From Flavobacteriaceae bacterium UBA7684 (GTDB lineage: Bacteria > Bacteroidota > Bacteroidia > Flavobacteriales > Flavobacteriaceae): DNA of 56,507 nucleotides. The DNA lies in contig DLGW01000003.1 in NCBI GenBank assembly GCA_002482885.1, positions 1 through 56,507 on the forward strand, in the 5' to 3' direction. The notes under the pieces are model-generated. The model saw nothing but the letters and a program-made list of their open reading frames with translations. It was not told the DNA's origin and did not search any database. The position numbers were made by a program, and so were the translations under genes. Below, piece by piece: positions 34,259 through 44,119 of the stretch (within the stretch, counting starts at the first letter, position 1; each line of letters opens with the position of its first letter).

Positions 34259-36105
34259 TGGATCAAAATCTAAAAAAAATATTTCCATACATAAAACCGT
34301 ATAAGTTTCATGTAGTTTGGAATGTCATTTACAACGTGTTATACGCTGTTTTTAGTACACTTTCATTTATAACCTTAATTCCAATGTTACAGGTATTGTT
34401 TGACAATGCCAAAAAAGTAACCGAAGAACCTGTTTTAAATAATTTTTGGGAAATCACCAACTACGGTAAAGATTACTTGTACTACTACATTACGGAATTG
34501 TCTAAAAACAATGGGCCACAATACGCTTTAATGCTGGTAGTTTCTTTAGTTATTACCACTTTCTTGTTCAAAAATTTATTCAACTATTTGGCATCTATTC
34601 ATTTAATGCATCTTAAAAATGGTGTATTGAAAGATTTAAGGACCACCATGTTTGATAAAATTATTGGTTTACCTATTTCTTATTATTCCGAAAAAAGAAA
34701 AGGAGACATTATGGCCAGAATGTTGGGCGATGTAAGTGAAGTACAAAATTCCTTTTTTGCCATTTTAGAATTGATTGTAAAAGAACCCATGACCATCATT
34801 TTTACCATTGGTGCCATGTTAGCCATCAGTTTTAAACTGACCTTGTTTGTATTTATTTTTATTCCTATTTCGGGATTTGTGATTTCTAAAATCGGGAAAT
34901 CCTTAAAATCAAAATCGGAAAGAATTCAATACGAAGCAGGTTACTTAATTTCGATTGTAGAAGAAAGTTTATCTGGATTAAAAGTGGTAAAAAGTTACAA
35001 TGCGGAAAGAAATTTTAAAGAAAAATTTAATGGTTCTGTAGATAGAATTCTAAATTTATCTAACAGCATTGGTCGTAAAAACAACTTAGCCTCTCCTTTT
35101 AGTGAGTTTATGGGGATTATTGTGATTGCAGTTTTACTTTGGTTTGGTGGAAATATGGTTTTAGTAGAAAAACTAGCCGATGGAAGTGCTGTTTTAGAAG
35201 GTGCTCAATTTTTAGCCTACATGGGATTGGCCTATAATATTTTAACCCCTGCCAAATCCATTTCTAAAGCCTCTTATTCCGTTAAAAATGGACTAGCTGC
35301 TGCACAACGTGTTTTTGAAGTATTAGAAGTAGAAAACAATATTACTAATGCTCCAAATGCCATTGTTAAAGAAAAATTTGAAGGTGAAATCAAACTGAAC
35401 AACATCAACTTTAAATATGAAAATGAAAATGTATTGCAAAACTTTTCATTAGAAATCAAAAAAGGAGAAACGGTGGCTTTGGTAGGACAATCAGGAAGTG
35501 GAAAAAGTACCATTGCGAACCTATTGACTCGTTTTTACGATGTACAAGAAGGTGAAATTACTCTTGATGGGATAAATATTAAACAAATAGATATTTTTTC
35601 TTTACGCGAAAAAATAGGATTGGTTACTCAGGATTCGATTCTTTTTAACGATTCTATTAAAAACAATATATTATTAGGTAAAGAAAGCGCAACCGATCAA
35701 GAAATCATAGATGCTTTAAAAGTAGCCAACGCATACGAATTTGTAAAAGATCTTCCAAATGGAATAAATACCAGCATTGGTGATAGCGGAAATCGTTTAT
35801 CTGGTGGGCAAAAACAACGTTTATCCATTGCGCGTGCGGTACTTAAAAATCCACCCATTATGATTCTTGACGAAGCCACTTCGGCTTTGGACACAGAAAG
35901 TGAAAAATTGGTTCAGGATGCGATTGAAAACATGATGAAAAACAGAACATCTATTGTAATTGCACACCGATTATCTACCATTCAAAAAGCAGATAAAATT
36001 GTAGTCATGCAAAAAGGAACCATAGCAGAACAAGGCAATCACGAAACTTTAATGGCTTTAAACGGAATTTATAGCAGACTGGTAAACTTGCAGTCTTTTG
36101 AGTAA
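34258..36105 (+). CDS. MsbA-like ABC exporter (fused permease and ATPase)
   Basis: 615 residues. Six membrane helices (about 15-340) are followed by an ATPase with Walker A LVGQSGSGKSTIANLL (about 410), signature LSGGQKQRLSIARAVL, Walker B PIMILDEATSALD and the H-loop AHRLSTIQ. Order and length match lipid A/lipid flippases and drug exporters of type IV fold. Position after a glycosyltransferase and sugar mutase makes a lipid-linked glycan or lipid A substrate reasonable but not proven. Confidence 0.93.
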   Translation: MDQNLKKIFPYIKPYKFHVVWNVIYNVLYAVFSTLSFITLIPMLQVLFDNAKKVTEEPVLNNFWEITNYGKDYLYYYITELSKNNGPQYALMLVVSLVITTFLFKNLFNYLASIHLMHLKNGVLKDLRTTMFDKIIGLPISYYSEKRKGDIMARMLGDVSEVQNSFFAILELIVKEPMTIIFTIGAMLAISFKLTLFVFIFIPISGFVISKIGKSLKSKSERIQYEAGYLISIVEESLSGLKVVKSYNAERNFKEKFNGSVDRILNLSNSIGRKNNLASPFSEFMGIIVIAVLLWFGGNMVLVEKLADGSAVLEGAQFLAYMGLAYNILTPAKSISKASYSVKNGLAAAQRVFEVLEVENNITNAPNAIVKEKFEGEIKLNNINFKYENENVLQNFSLEIKKGETVALVGQSGSGKSTIANLLTRFYDVQEGEITLDGINIKQIDIFSLREKIGLVTQDSILFNDSIKNNILLGKESATDQEIIDALKVANAYEFVKDLPNGINTSIGDSGNRLSGGQKQRLSIARAVLKNPPIMILDEATSALDTESEKLVQDAIENMMKNRTSIVIAHRLSTIQKADKIVVMQKGTIAEQGNHETLMALNGIYSRLVNLQSFE

Positions 36106-36124
36106 TTATATCTATTTTTAAATC

Positions 36125-36529
36125 CTAATGAGGTAATTTACTTTTTAGTACTCCATATAAAAAAGTACCCAATAAAGCACCGATAAGTACTACACCCATT
36201 GCCATGAATCCTGCACCAATTAAAATAAATATGGGCCCAGGACAAGCACCAACTAATGCCCAGCCCAAACCAAATAGAATCCCACCGATTAAATTGGCTT
36301 TAGGCATTTTAGGTTTATCTTCTATATGAATCGGCTCTCCGTTAGGTGCTTTGATGATTTGTCTTTTAAACAATTGTATTCCTATGACACCTGTTAAAAC
36401 AGCCACTCCAATAATTCCGTACATATGGAAAGATTGGAAATTAAACATCTCGAAAATGCGATACCACGATACCGCTTCTGATTTATAAAGTATGATTCCG
36501 AAAAGAAATCCAATAGATAGATATTTCAT
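36125..36529 (-). CDS. YeeE/YedE half-transporter (GACPGP half)
   Basis: 134 residues with four membrane helices. LGWALVGACPGPIFILIGAG carries the conserved cysteine motif of one half of YeeE/TsuA, the thiosulfate importer. The other half is the neighbouring gene (36639-37196), so the functional transporter is probably a two-chain assembly. The 109-base spacer between them is repeat-rich. Confidence 0.82.
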   Translation of the reverse strand: MKYLSIGFLFGIILYKSEAVSWYRIFEMFNFQSFHMYGIIGVAVLTGVIGIQLFKRQIIKAPNGEPIHIEDKPKMPKANLIGGILFGLGWALVGACPGPIFILIGAGFMAMGVVLIGALLGTFLYGVLKSKLPH

Positions 36530-36540
36530 TTTTTTTAGTA

Positions 36541-36650
36541 ATTAGTAAATAGTAATTAGTGATTAGTTTTTCTTTTTTCCAAAACCTAAAACCCAAGTCC
36601 CAAAACCTAAAACCCAAGGCCTAAAACCCAATACCCAATCACCCAAAAAT
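36541..36650. repeat. Spacer repeats between the YeeE halves
   Basis: Repeated AGTAATTAGT units (36541-36565) are followed by three copies of a CCTAAAACCCAA-type unit (about 36582-36635), the same family as the tracts near 14.3 and 15.1 kb. The end overlaps the last codons of the next gene. Confidence 0.6.
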
Positions 36651-37196
36651 AAACGGAAACAATACATGCGTCATGATTAATCCGCCTATAAAAAATCCGA
36701 TAACTGCAATTAATGAGGGTAATTGAAAATTACTTAATCCTGTAATGGCGTGCCCCGAAGTACAACCACCTGCGTAACGGGTTCCAAATCCTATAAGAAT
36801 TCCACCCACTAATAATAATAGTATTGTTTTTACATTAGATAAAGCTTCTAAACCAAATACTGAATTAGGAATATATTGCCCGTTAGGCGCTTCAATACCA
36901 TAGGTTTGTAATAAATCAATGGTAGATTGACTAATTTGTATACCTGTGCCATTATCTAAAAAATGTGCCGCTACATATCCTCCTAAAACCGTACCTAAAG
37001 CGACTAATAAATTCCATTTTTGAGATTGCCAATCCGAAAAAAAAGAACTGATTTTATCGGCTCCTAACATGCCGCATACGGTTTTTAAATTGGTGGACAT
37101 GCCGAATGTTTTTCCCCAATAAACTAAAATCAGCATGACTAGTCCGATTAAAAAACCCGAAAGATACCACGGAAATGGTGCTTGAATAATTTCCAT
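36639..37196 (-). CDS. YeeE/YedE half-transporter (CTSGH half)
   Basis: 185 residues, about five membrane helices. GGILIGFGTRYAGGCTSGHA holds the family's first essential cysteine motif. Homologues move thiosulfate or related sulfur species across the inner membrane. Begins 3 bases after the cmk stop, in the lon-porQ-cmk direction. Confidence 0.85.
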   Translation of the reverse strand: MEIIQAPFPWYLSGFLIGLVMLILVYWGKTFGMSTNLKTVCGMLGADKISSFFSDWQSQKWNLLVALGTVLGGYVAAHFLDNGTGIQISQSTIDLLQTYGIEAPNGQYIPNSVFGLEALSNVKTILLLLVGGILIGFGTRYAGGCTSGHAITGLSNFQLPSLIAVIGFFIGGLIMTHVLFPFIFG

Positions 37197-37199
37197 AAT

Positions 37200-37889
37200 T
37201 TATGATTGTATGGCTTGATGAATAATATCTAAAGCTATTTGAAAATTTTCTTGTTTGCTTAGGTTAGAATTATCGATTTCAACCGCATCATGAGCTTTAA
37301 CCAGTGGCGAATCTGCACGATTCATATCTTGAAAATCTCTGTCGCAAACATTTTTATAAACTTCTTCGTAAGTGGAACTTCCTCCTTTTTCTTTAAGTTC
37401 TTTGTATCTGCGTTGGGCTCTGGTTTCAGGGTTAGCGGTAATGAATAATTTCACCTCGGCGTCTGGAAAAACCACAGTACCAATGTCGCGTCCATCCATG
37501 ACCACTCCTTTATTTTTACCCATTTCTTGTTGCTGATGAACTAATTTTTTACGCACTTCCGATAAAGCGGCTATAGAACTGGCAAAACCCGAAACATAAA
37601 TGGTTCTGATTTTATCTTCCACATTTACTCCATTCAAATAAGCCTCTGAAAAACCTAAATCCACGTTGTACTGAAATATAATTTGGATCTGATTTAAACT
37701 TTCTATCAACTTTTGTTGATCAAAATGATTTTCGCTAATAATTTTATTTTCTAAAGCATACAAAGCCACACAACGATACATTGCCCCTGTATCTACATAA
37801 ATATATCCCAATTCTTTGGCTAATAATTTAGCAAGAGTACTTTTACCCGTAGAAGAAGTTCCATCTATGGCAATGGTAATTTTTTTCAT
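37200..37889 (-). CDS. cmk: Cytidylate kinase
   Basis: ATP-dependent phosphorylation of CMP/dCMP, 229 residues. The P-loop IDGTSSTGKSTLAKLLA, YVDTGAMYRCVALYAL, MDGRDIGTVVFPDAEVKLF and the Arg-rich lid AQRRYKELKEKG are canonical. It follows porQ by two bases, an adjacency also seen in other flavobacteria as I recall. Confidence 0.96.
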   Translation of the reverse strand: MKKITIAIDGTSSTGKSTLAKLLAKELGYIYVDTGAMYRCVALYALENKIISENHFDQQKLIESLNQIQIIFQYNVDLGFSEAYLNGVNVEDKIRTIYVSGFASSIAALSEVRKKLVHQQQEMGKNKGVVMDGRDIGTVVFPDAEVKLFITANPETRAQRRYKELKEKGGSSTYEEVYKNVCDRDFQDMNRADSPLVKAHDAVEIDNSNLSKQENFQIALDIIHQAIQS

Positions 37890-37891
37890 GT

Positions 37892-38890
37892 TTAAAAATT
37901 GAATTGAGCTCCAAATAAACTGGTATTTCCCGAAGTAGTGTATCTGGAATAAGAAAAATCAAATCTAAATCTTTTGACTCTAACCCCAAAACCTGTGGAT
38001 AATCCTGCAAAACCTTTTACGTTGGGCGTGCTTAATTCAAAACTACGTTTAAAATTATAACCCAATCTTAGCGTAATGATTCTTTCTGGAAAAATCTCGG
38101 TACCTATATTGATATGATGTAATGCGTTTTGAAAAAATCCAGTTTTAGAATAATCTTTTTCGGAAGAAATCGCGTCGTTGCTATAAGTAGAGCGCCATTT
38201 TTGTAAATTCTGAAAATTCAAATGCCATCTTACGGGTGCGTTTTCTAACTTTTTGCTGATTCCAAAAACTACTTCAAAAGGCAAAGGTTCTCTTAAACCC
38301 GCATAGGTGGTAAACTGTGTGCCGATATTTCTTAAAGCAAGGGTATATAAAGCCGTAGAATCTGATTTTTTATAGGTTGTGGCTAAATCAATGGCAGCTC
38401 CAAAGGAATTATAAACATCTAAAACCGAAGATATAATTTTTGTATTCGCTCCTGCGGTAAGTCCTTTAATAGGTAATTCGTATGCATAACCTACAGTTAA
38501 AGCGGTTTCGCTACCTGTGAATGTGCCTGTTTTTTGACCAAATTCGTCAGTACCTTCAAAATCTCCGTAACCTATGTAAGTTACTCCTGCTACTATAGTT
38601 TTGTTTTTTTCTCCCCAAGAATATCCATAAGCAGCGGTTCCAAAACTGATGTCTGCAAAGTAATTTCCGTAATTCACGCCTAAATTATTATTCAACTTAG
38701 CGCTAATCATAGAGGGGTTTAACAACGATTGATTGACATCTCCGGTGCTAGTAATTACCCTACCACCTAAAGCGTCTTGTATGGGCGAAGAAACAATGTT
38801 CAAAAACTGATACGCTGATTGTCCGCCTACTTGGGCGAATCCTTTACCTAAAGTGAGTGCAAAAAACATCAATAATAAAGGAATTCGCAT
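37892..38890 (-). CDS. porQ: Type IX secretion system protein PorQ
   Basis: Outer-membrane beta-barrel protein of the T9SS attachment complex (with PorU, PorV, PorZ), which anchors secreted cargo to the surface. I start it at 38890, giving the signal peptide MRIPLLLMFFALTLGKGFAQ. The frame stays open 11 codons upstream, but that stretch contains a TACTTTTG promoter element. Features: GGQSAYQFLNIVSSPIQDAL, the typical PorQ beginning, and repeated amphipathic strands to a C-terminal FNF. Its cargo here could include the T9SS-tagged protein at 54239. Confidence 0.9.
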   Translation of the reverse strand: MRIPLLLMFFALTLGKGFAQVGGQSAYQFLNIVSSPIQDALGGRVITSTGDVNQSLLNPSMISAKLNNNLGVNYGNYFADISFGTAAYGYSWGEKNKTIVAGVTYIGYGDFEGTDEFGQKTGTFTGSETALTVGYAYELPIKGLTAGANTKIISSVLDVYNSFGAAIDLATTYKKSDSTALYTLALRNIGTQFTTYAGLREPLPFEVVFGISKKLENAPVRWHLNFQNLQKWRSTYSNDAISSEKDYSKTGFFQNALHHINIGTEIFPERIITLRLGYNFKRSFELSTPNVKGFAGLSTGFGVRVKRFRFDFSYSRYTTSGNTSLFGAQFNF

Positions 38891-38911
38891 AGGTAGTGTT
38901 TTTACTTTTTT

Positions 38912-38919
38912 CAAAAGTA
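38912..38919 (-). promoter_or_regulatory. Putative -7 element of porQ
   Basis: TACTTTTG on the minus strand, 21 bases before the chosen porQ start, fits TAnnTTTG. It would let porQ-cmk be transcribed apart from lon. Confidence 0.5.
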
Positions 38920-38930
38920 GCAAAATATAT

Positions 38931-41381
38931 TTACAGATTCTTAGGATTTTTTACAGGCTCATCAGTTACTGCAATTTCAATCACCTCATGCATTTCTCTT
39001 ACGTAATGAAAAGTCAATCCTGTTAAATATTCTGATTTGATTTCTTCGATGTCTTTTCGATTTTCTTCGCACAAAATGATTTCTTTAATATTGGCACGTT
39101 TTGCTGCTAATATTTTTTCTTTAATACCTCCAACGGGTAACACTCTTCCGCGTAAAGTAATTTCGCCAGTCATGGCTAAACTCTTTTTCACTCTTTTTTG
39201 TTTAAATAACGAAACTAAAGAGGTTAACATGGTAATTCCTGCGCTTGGGCCATCTTTAGGAGTGGCGCCTTCGGGCACATGTATGTGTACATTATATTTT
39301 TCTAGCCAGTCCTCGTTAATTCCTAAATCTTGGGCATTTGACTTAATAAATTCCATAGCAATAGTAGCCGATTCTTTCATCACCGTACCTAAATTTCCAG
39401 TAATAGACAATTGTCCTTTTCCTTTGGAAAGTAAAGATTCTATAAATAAAATATCGCCTCCTACTTCTGTCCAAGCCAAGCCCGTTACTACGCCTGCTAC
39501 TTCGTTATTTTCGTATTTATCTCTTTCTAAACGTGGTTTTCCAAGTGCTTTAATTACATCTTCTTGCGTTACTTTGCTGTTGTATTCTTCTTCAACTACA
39601 ATAGATTTAGCAATGCTTCTGACTACTTTCGCAATCTGTTTTTCTAATTTACGAACGCCTGATTCACGGGTATAACCTTCGGTAATGAATTCCAATACTT
39701 TTTTAGGAATAGCAATATCTTTAGCGCTTAAACCGTGTTCTTTTAATTGTTTAGGTAATAAATGTTTGTGAGCGATTTCAATTTTTTCTTCAACGGTGTA
39801 ACCCGAAACATCAATGATTTCCATTCTGTCCAATAAAGCAGGTTGAATGGTTGCCAAACTGTTAGATGTAGCTATAAACATGACTTTAGATAAGTCATAA
39901 CCCATTTCTAAAAAGTTGTCGTAAAACTCATGATTTTGTTCAGGGTCTAAAACCTCTAACAAAGCCGATGAGGGATCTCCACTATGACTGATGGATAATT
40001 TATCAATCTCATCCAACACAAATACAGGATTAGAAGTTCCTGCTTTTTTAAGACTTTGAATGATTCTGCCGGGCATAGCACCAATATAAGTTTTACGGTG
40101 ACCTCTAATTTCCGCTTCATCGCGCAAACCACCTAAGGAAACTCTTACATATTCACGATTTAAAGCATGCGCTATGGATTTTCCTAATGATGTTTTACCC
40201 ACGCCAGGAGGTCCGTACAAACATAAAATCGGAGATTTCATGTCGTTACGTAATTTTAAAACAGCTAAATATTCTAAGATGCGTTTTTTAACATCTTCTA
40301 ATCCAAAATGGTCTTTATCTAGAATGCGTTGGGCGCGTTTTAAATCAAAATTATCTTTTGAAAAATGATTCCATGGCAATTCTAAATACAACTCCAAATA
40401 ATTCCTTTGAATTGAAAACTCTGGCGCTTGCGGATTCATGCGTTGCATTTTAGCCAATTCTTTATCGAAATGACTTTTGATTTTTTCACCCCATTTTTTA
40501 GACTTGGCTTGCTTACGCATTTCTTCCATATCTCCTTCATGAGAAATACCGCCTAATTCGTCTTGAATGGTTTTGATTTGTTGTTGTAAAAAATATTCGC
40601 GTTGTTGTTGGTCTAAATCAAAACGTACTTTGGACTGAATATCATTTTTAAGTTCTAATTTTTGATATTCAAAATTCATAAAACGCAAAGCCTGTAAAGC
40701 CCTGTCTTTTAAATCATTAATCACCAAAAGACTTTGTTTTTCTTTAACTGATAAATTCATGTTCGAAGACACAAAATTGATCAGGAAAGAATTACTTTCT
40801 ATATTTTTAATCGCAAAAGTAGCTTCTGTAGGAATGTTCGGACTTTCGTGAATAATTTTAATTGCCAATTCTTTGATGGATTCTATAATGGTAGTGAATT
40901 CTACATCTTCTTCGGCAGGACGTTCTTCGGAAACCTCTTTAATGGTTGCTTTAATATATGGCGATTCGGTAATTACCTCATCAATTTCAAAACGTTTTTT
41001 TCCTTGAATAATTACCGTAATGTTTCCATCGGGCATTTTTAAAACTTTTAAAATGCGTGCAACAGTACCAACGGTGTTAATATCCGACAAAGAAGGATTT
41101 TCAATGGTTTCATCTTTTTGAGAAACTACTCCTATGGTTTTATTGCCTTTGTTGGCATCATTCAATAATTTAATAGACTTATCCCTGCCTGCAGTAATTG
41201 GAATCACTACTCCAGGAAAAAGAACCGTATTTCTTAAAGGCAAAATAGGCAACTTATCAGGCAAAGCCTCGCTGCTCATCTGTTCTTCATCTTCTGGGGT
41301 TAATAATGGAATTAATTCTGCATCTGCTTCAAATTCTTGAAGTGACAAGGTGTCCACTTTTAATCGCTTAATATTTGTCAT
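38931..41381 (-). CDS. lon: ATP-dependent protease Lon
   Basis: 816 residues. An N-terminal substrate-binding domain (LPILPLRNTVLFPGVVIPIT), AAA+ module with Walker A YGPPGVGKTSLGKSIA and Walker B VFVLDEID, and protease domain with Ser in PKDGPSAGITM (about residue 711) and Lys in GGIKEKILAAKRA. Degrades misfolded and regulatory proteins. The 209-base upstream spacer (41382-41590) contains the ribH terminator and otherwise nothing I can name. Confidence 0.97.
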   Translation of the reverse strand: MTNIKRLKVDTLSLQEFEADAELIPLLTPEDEEQMSSEALPDKLPILPLRNTVLFPGVVIPITAGRDKSIKLLNDANKGNKTIGVVSQKDETIENPSLSDINTVGTVARILKVLKMPDGNITVIIQGKKRFEIDEVITESPYIKATIKEVSEERPAEEDVEFTTIIESIKELAIKIIHESPNIPTEATFAIKNIESNSFLINFVSSNMNLSVKEKQSLLVINDLKDRALQALRFMNFEYQKLELKNDIQSKVRFDLDQQQREYFLQQQIKTIQDELGGISHEGDMEEMRKQAKSKKWGEKIKSHFDKELAKMQRMNPQAPEFSIQRNYLELYLELPWNHFSKDNFDLKRAQRILDKDHFGLEDVKKRILEYLAVLKLRNDMKSPILCLYGPPGVGKTSLGKSIAHALNREYVRVSLGGLRDEAEIRGHRKTYIGAMPGRIIQSLKKAGTSNPVFVLDEIDKLSISHSGDPSSALLEVLDPEQNHEFYDNFLEMGYDLSKVMFIATSNSLATIQPALLDRMEIIDVSGYTVEEKIEIAHKHLLPKQLKEHGLSAKDIAIPKKVLEFITEGYTRESGVRKLEKQIAKVVRSIAKSIVVEEEYNSKVTQEDVIKALGKPRLERDKYENNEVAGVVTGLAWTEVGGDILFIESLLSKGKGQLSITGNLGTVMKESATIAMEFIKSNAQDLGINEDWLEKYNVHIHVPEGATPKDGPSAGITMLTSLVSLFKQKRVKKSLAMTGEITLRGRVLPVGGIKEKILAAKRANIKEIILCEENRKDIEEIKSEYLTGLTFHYVREMHEVIEIAVTDEPVKNPKNL

Positions 41382-41537
41382 TGTTTGTAATAAGTCATTA
41401 TGGCAGTAGGTTTGTTGGAATCATCCACCGCACATTAGCTATGTTTTTTTATTTAAATCTTTGAAAACCAAATAGTGTACAGAAATAACACCATAAGGAC
41501 ATCCATTTTAGTCAATATCTATGCCACCAAAATAAAA

Positions 41538-41570
41538 AACTTTCTAAAATCAGGACGACTTTAGAAAGTT
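41538..41570 (-). terminator. Terminator after ribH
   Basis: A perfect 11-bp stem (41538-41548 with 41560-41570) with an 11-base loop; on the minus strand it is followed by a T run. Confidence 0.8.
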
Positions 41571-41590
41571 AAAATATTTAAAAACTACAA

Positions 41591-42079
41591 TTATAGTTTT
41601 TGATTCAGTGCAGCCATTTTAATTGCGGCTACTGCGGCTTCAGTTCCTTTATTACCGTGTTTTCCTCCACTGCGATCAATCGCTTGTTGTAGGTTATTAT
41701 CAGTTAAAACGCAAAAAATAACCGGTGTATCTGTGATTACGTTTAAATCTTTAATGCCTTGGGCAACTGCTTCGCAAACGAAATCAAAATGCTTGGTTTC
41801 TCCTTGAATCACACTCCCTATAGCGATTACGGCGTCTACGTTTTGGGTTTCAATCATTCGTTTAGCTCCAAAAACTAATTCAAAACTACCTGGAACATAC
41901 CAAACCACGATATTTTCAAGAGCTACATGATTTTCAATTAGGGTTTCGTAAGCTCCTACTTTTAATCCACGGGTAATGTCTTCGTTCCATTCAGAAACAA
42001 CAATTCCGAATCGAAAATTTTTCGCATTCGGAATGGTGTCTTTATCGTAATTAGAAAGATTTTTATGTATGGTTGCCAT
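41591..42079 (-). CDS. ribH: 6,7-dimethyl-8-ribityllumazine synthase
   Basis: Penultimate step of riboflavin synthesis, condensing the RibB product with the pyrimidine intermediate. 162 residues: FGIVVSEWNEDITRGL, VPGSFELVFGAKRM, IAIGSVIQGETKHFDFV and FCVLTDNNLQQAIDRSGG. Usually assembles as a 60-subunit capsid or pentamer. It follows the TPR membrane protein by one base. Confidence 0.96.
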   Translation of the reverse strand: MATIHKNLSNYDKDTIPNAKNFRFGIVVSEWNEDITRGLKVGAYETLIENHVALENIVVWYVPGSFELVFGAKRMIETQNVDAVIAIGSVIQGETKHFDFVCEAVAQGIKDLNVITDTPVIFCVLTDNNLQQAIDRSGGKHGNKGTEAAVAAIKMAALNQKL

Positions 42080-42080
42080 A

Positions 42081-42854
42081 TTATTGAGCCAATCCTATAA
42101 ATCCATCTATGTTTCTAGCTTCATTAGAATCGCTATACTCTTCACTAATTTTAGTAAAATATTCTAACGCTTCTTTTTTGTTCTTTAATGTCAATGCTAC
42201 TTGTCCTGCTTTTAATAAATAAACAGGCTTTAAAACATCGTTAGTACTGGTTTCAATTGCTTTTTTATAGAATTCTAAAGCTTTATCGTTTTGCTCAATT
42301 TCTGCAAAAGCATCACCAATAGAGCCTAAAGCTACGGTACTTAACAATTCGTCTTCGGTAGAAAACTGCTCTAAAGAAGCGATTGCTTCTTTATATTTTT
42401 TAGTTCTTAAATAAGAAATACCTGCATAATACTGAGCTAAATTAGCCGCATTGGTTCCTGAGTAATTTTGGATAATTTTTACAAATCCCAATTTACCTTC
42501 TCCACCGTTTAAAGCTAAATTAAACAAAGAATCCGCAGCTACTGGACTAGCAGTTGCTTCACTAAAATATTGTTGCGCTTGAAACATTTCGGTTGCAGCT
42601 TCTTCTTCTTTAGGTTCTACAACAAACTTACCATACAATAAGTAACCCGCTGTAATTACTGCAATAACAGCAATTATGCTTAAAATGAATTTTTGATTTT
42701 TGGCTACCCACTCTTCTGTTCTTGAAGCGCCTTCGTCTAAACTGTTAAAAACTTCTGCAGTGGTGCTATTTGCGTCGTTAATTACTTCTGGTGTTTCCTC
42801 TGAAACATCTTTTGGTTTTGGTGCTTTGTATCCTCTTTTATTAAAAGTAGCCAT
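42081..42854 (-). CDS. TPR membrane protein (YfgM/BamD-like)
   Basis: 257 residues. A basic N-terminal cytoplasmic segment, one membrane helix (KFILSIIAVIAVITAGYLLY, about 54-73) and periplasmic TPR-like helical repeats (YYAGISYLRTKKYKEAIASL, ALGSIGDAFAEIEQNDKALE, KPVYLLKAGQVALTLKNKKE). Layout resembles YfgM, a chaperone-network protein of the inner membrane. Partner unknown. Divergent from recF. Confidence 0.82.
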   Translation of the reverse strand: MATFNKRGYKAPKPKDVSEETPEVINDANSTTAEVFNSLDEGASRTEEWVAKNQKFILSIIAVIAVITAGYLLYGKFVVEPKEEEAATEMFQAQQYFSEATASPVAADSLFNLALNGGEGKLGFVKIIQNYSGTNAANLAQYYAGISYLRTKKYKEAIASLEQFSTEDELLSTVALGSIGDAFAEIEQNDKALEFYKKAIETSTNDVLKPVYLLKAGQVALTLKNKKEALEYFTKISEEYSDSNEARNIDGFIGLAQ

Positions 42855-42882
42855 CTAGTACATTTTTATTTTAAGTTGTGGG

Positions 42883-42934
42883 CAAAAATATAATTTTTAT
42901 TGATAACTGAAAGCTGTTTTTATCAATATTTTTG
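42883..42934. promoter_or_regulatory. Divergent -7 elements for the TPR-ribH operon and recF
   Basis: On the minus strand TATTTTTG (42890-42883) lies 28 bases before the TPR gene. On the plus strand TATTTTTG (42927-42934) lies 69 bases before the recF start at 43004. Both fit TAnnTTTG. Confidence 0.5.
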
Positions 42935-43003
42935 AATATTTTGCAAGGCATTTTAAGAACAAAAAAACAACTTCATTTTTCTGATTATCAGCTACAGACA
43001 ACA

Positions 43004-44083
43004 ATGAGATTAAACAAACTTTCATTAATTAATTATAAAAATTTTGACGAAATTTCATTTGAGTTTGAAGCAAAAATCAACTGTTTTATAGGAGCCAACG
43101 GAGTGGGTAAAACCAATATTCTTGATGCGATTTATCATTTAGCCTACGGAAAAAGTTACTTTAATCCGATTGCCACCCAAAACATCAAACACGAAGCTGA
43201 CTTTTTTGTAATTGAAGGCGATTTTGAAAAAAATAACCGCCAAGAACAAATTGCCTGTAGTTTAAAAAAAGGACAAAAAAAAGTACTAAAACACAACAGT
43301 AAGATTTACGAAAAGCTTTCGGAACACATTGGATTGATACCTTTAGTGATGATTTCACCTGCCGACAGAGATTTAATTACCGAGGGTAGCGAAACCCGCA
43401 GAAGCTTTATGGATATTGTGATTTCTCAGTTAAACCACAATTATTTAAACCAACTGATTCGTTACCAAAAAACCTTAAAACAACGCAATTCTTTGCTTAA
43501 ATATTTTTCGTTAAATCACACCTTTGATGCAGATAACCTAACTATTTACGATGAACAGTTGCACGAGTTAGGACATGCTATTTATGAGAAACGCAAAGAG
43601 TTTTTAAATCTGTTTATTCCTGTTTTTAACAAGCATCACAAGCACATTACTCATTCTAAAGACGAAGTACAATTGATTTACGAAAGTCAATTACACCAAA
43701 ACGAATTGACTGTTTTACTAAAACAAAGTCTACAAAAAGACCGCATTTTACAACACACCTCGGCAGGAATACACAAAGACGACTTGTCTTTTGAAATCAA
43801 CCAACATCCAATTAAAAAATTTGGTTCTCAAGGACAGCAAAAATCCTATTTAATTGCTTTAAAACTGGCCCAATTTGAATTCCTAAAAAACGAAAGTGGC
43901 ATCAAACCCATTTTATTGTTCGATGATATTTTTGACAAACTAGACGAAACTCGAGTGGCGCAAATCATTCACATGGTAAATCAAGACGATTTTGGACAAT
44001 TATTTATATCGGACACCCACACCGACCGCACCGAAAAACTCATCCAATCTACCCAACAGGGATATAAGATTTTTAAATTGTAA
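43004..44083 (+). CDS. recF: DNA replication and repair protein RecF
   Basis: SMC-like ATPase that loads RecA at gaps, 359 residues from the ATG at 43004 (MRLNKLSLINYKNF). An upstream in-frame ATG at 42932 overlaps the promoter element and would add a non-homologous 24 residues. Walker A is FIGANGVGKTNILDAI, the signature is FGSQGQQKSYLIALKLA, and Walker B is PILLFDDIFDKLD. It is the last core gene before the accessory island. Confidence 0.95.
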   Translation: MRLNKLSLINYKNFDEISFEFEAKINCFIGANGVGKTNILDAIYHLAYGKSYFNPIATQNIKHEADFFVIEGDFEKNNRQEQIACSLKKGQKKVLKHNSKIYEKLSEHIGLIPLVMISPADRDLITEGSETRRSFMDIVISQLNHNYLNQLIRYQKTLKQRNSLLKYFSLNHTFDADNLTIYDEQLHELGHAIYEKRKEFLNLFIPVFNKHHKHITHSKDEVQLIYESQLHQNELTVLLKQSLQKDRILQHTSAGIHKDDLSFEINQHPIKKFGSQGQQKSYLIALKLAQFEFLKNESGIKPILLFDDIFDKLDETRVAQIIHMVNQDDFGQLFISDTHTDRTEKLIQSTQQGYKIFKL

Positions 44084-44119
44084 GGTTTTTAACCCAATTT
44101 TGATTTTTTGATTTGCTTT

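Noticed and set aside
39037..39675. 212-residue plus-strand open frame
   Set aside because: It is a shadow of lon on the opposite strand; Lon motifs are intact throughout.
42932..43003. Extended RecF N-terminus from the ATG at 42932
   Set aside because: The extra 24 residues overlap the promoter element and do not resemble RecF; MRLNKLSLINYKNF at 43004 is the family start.
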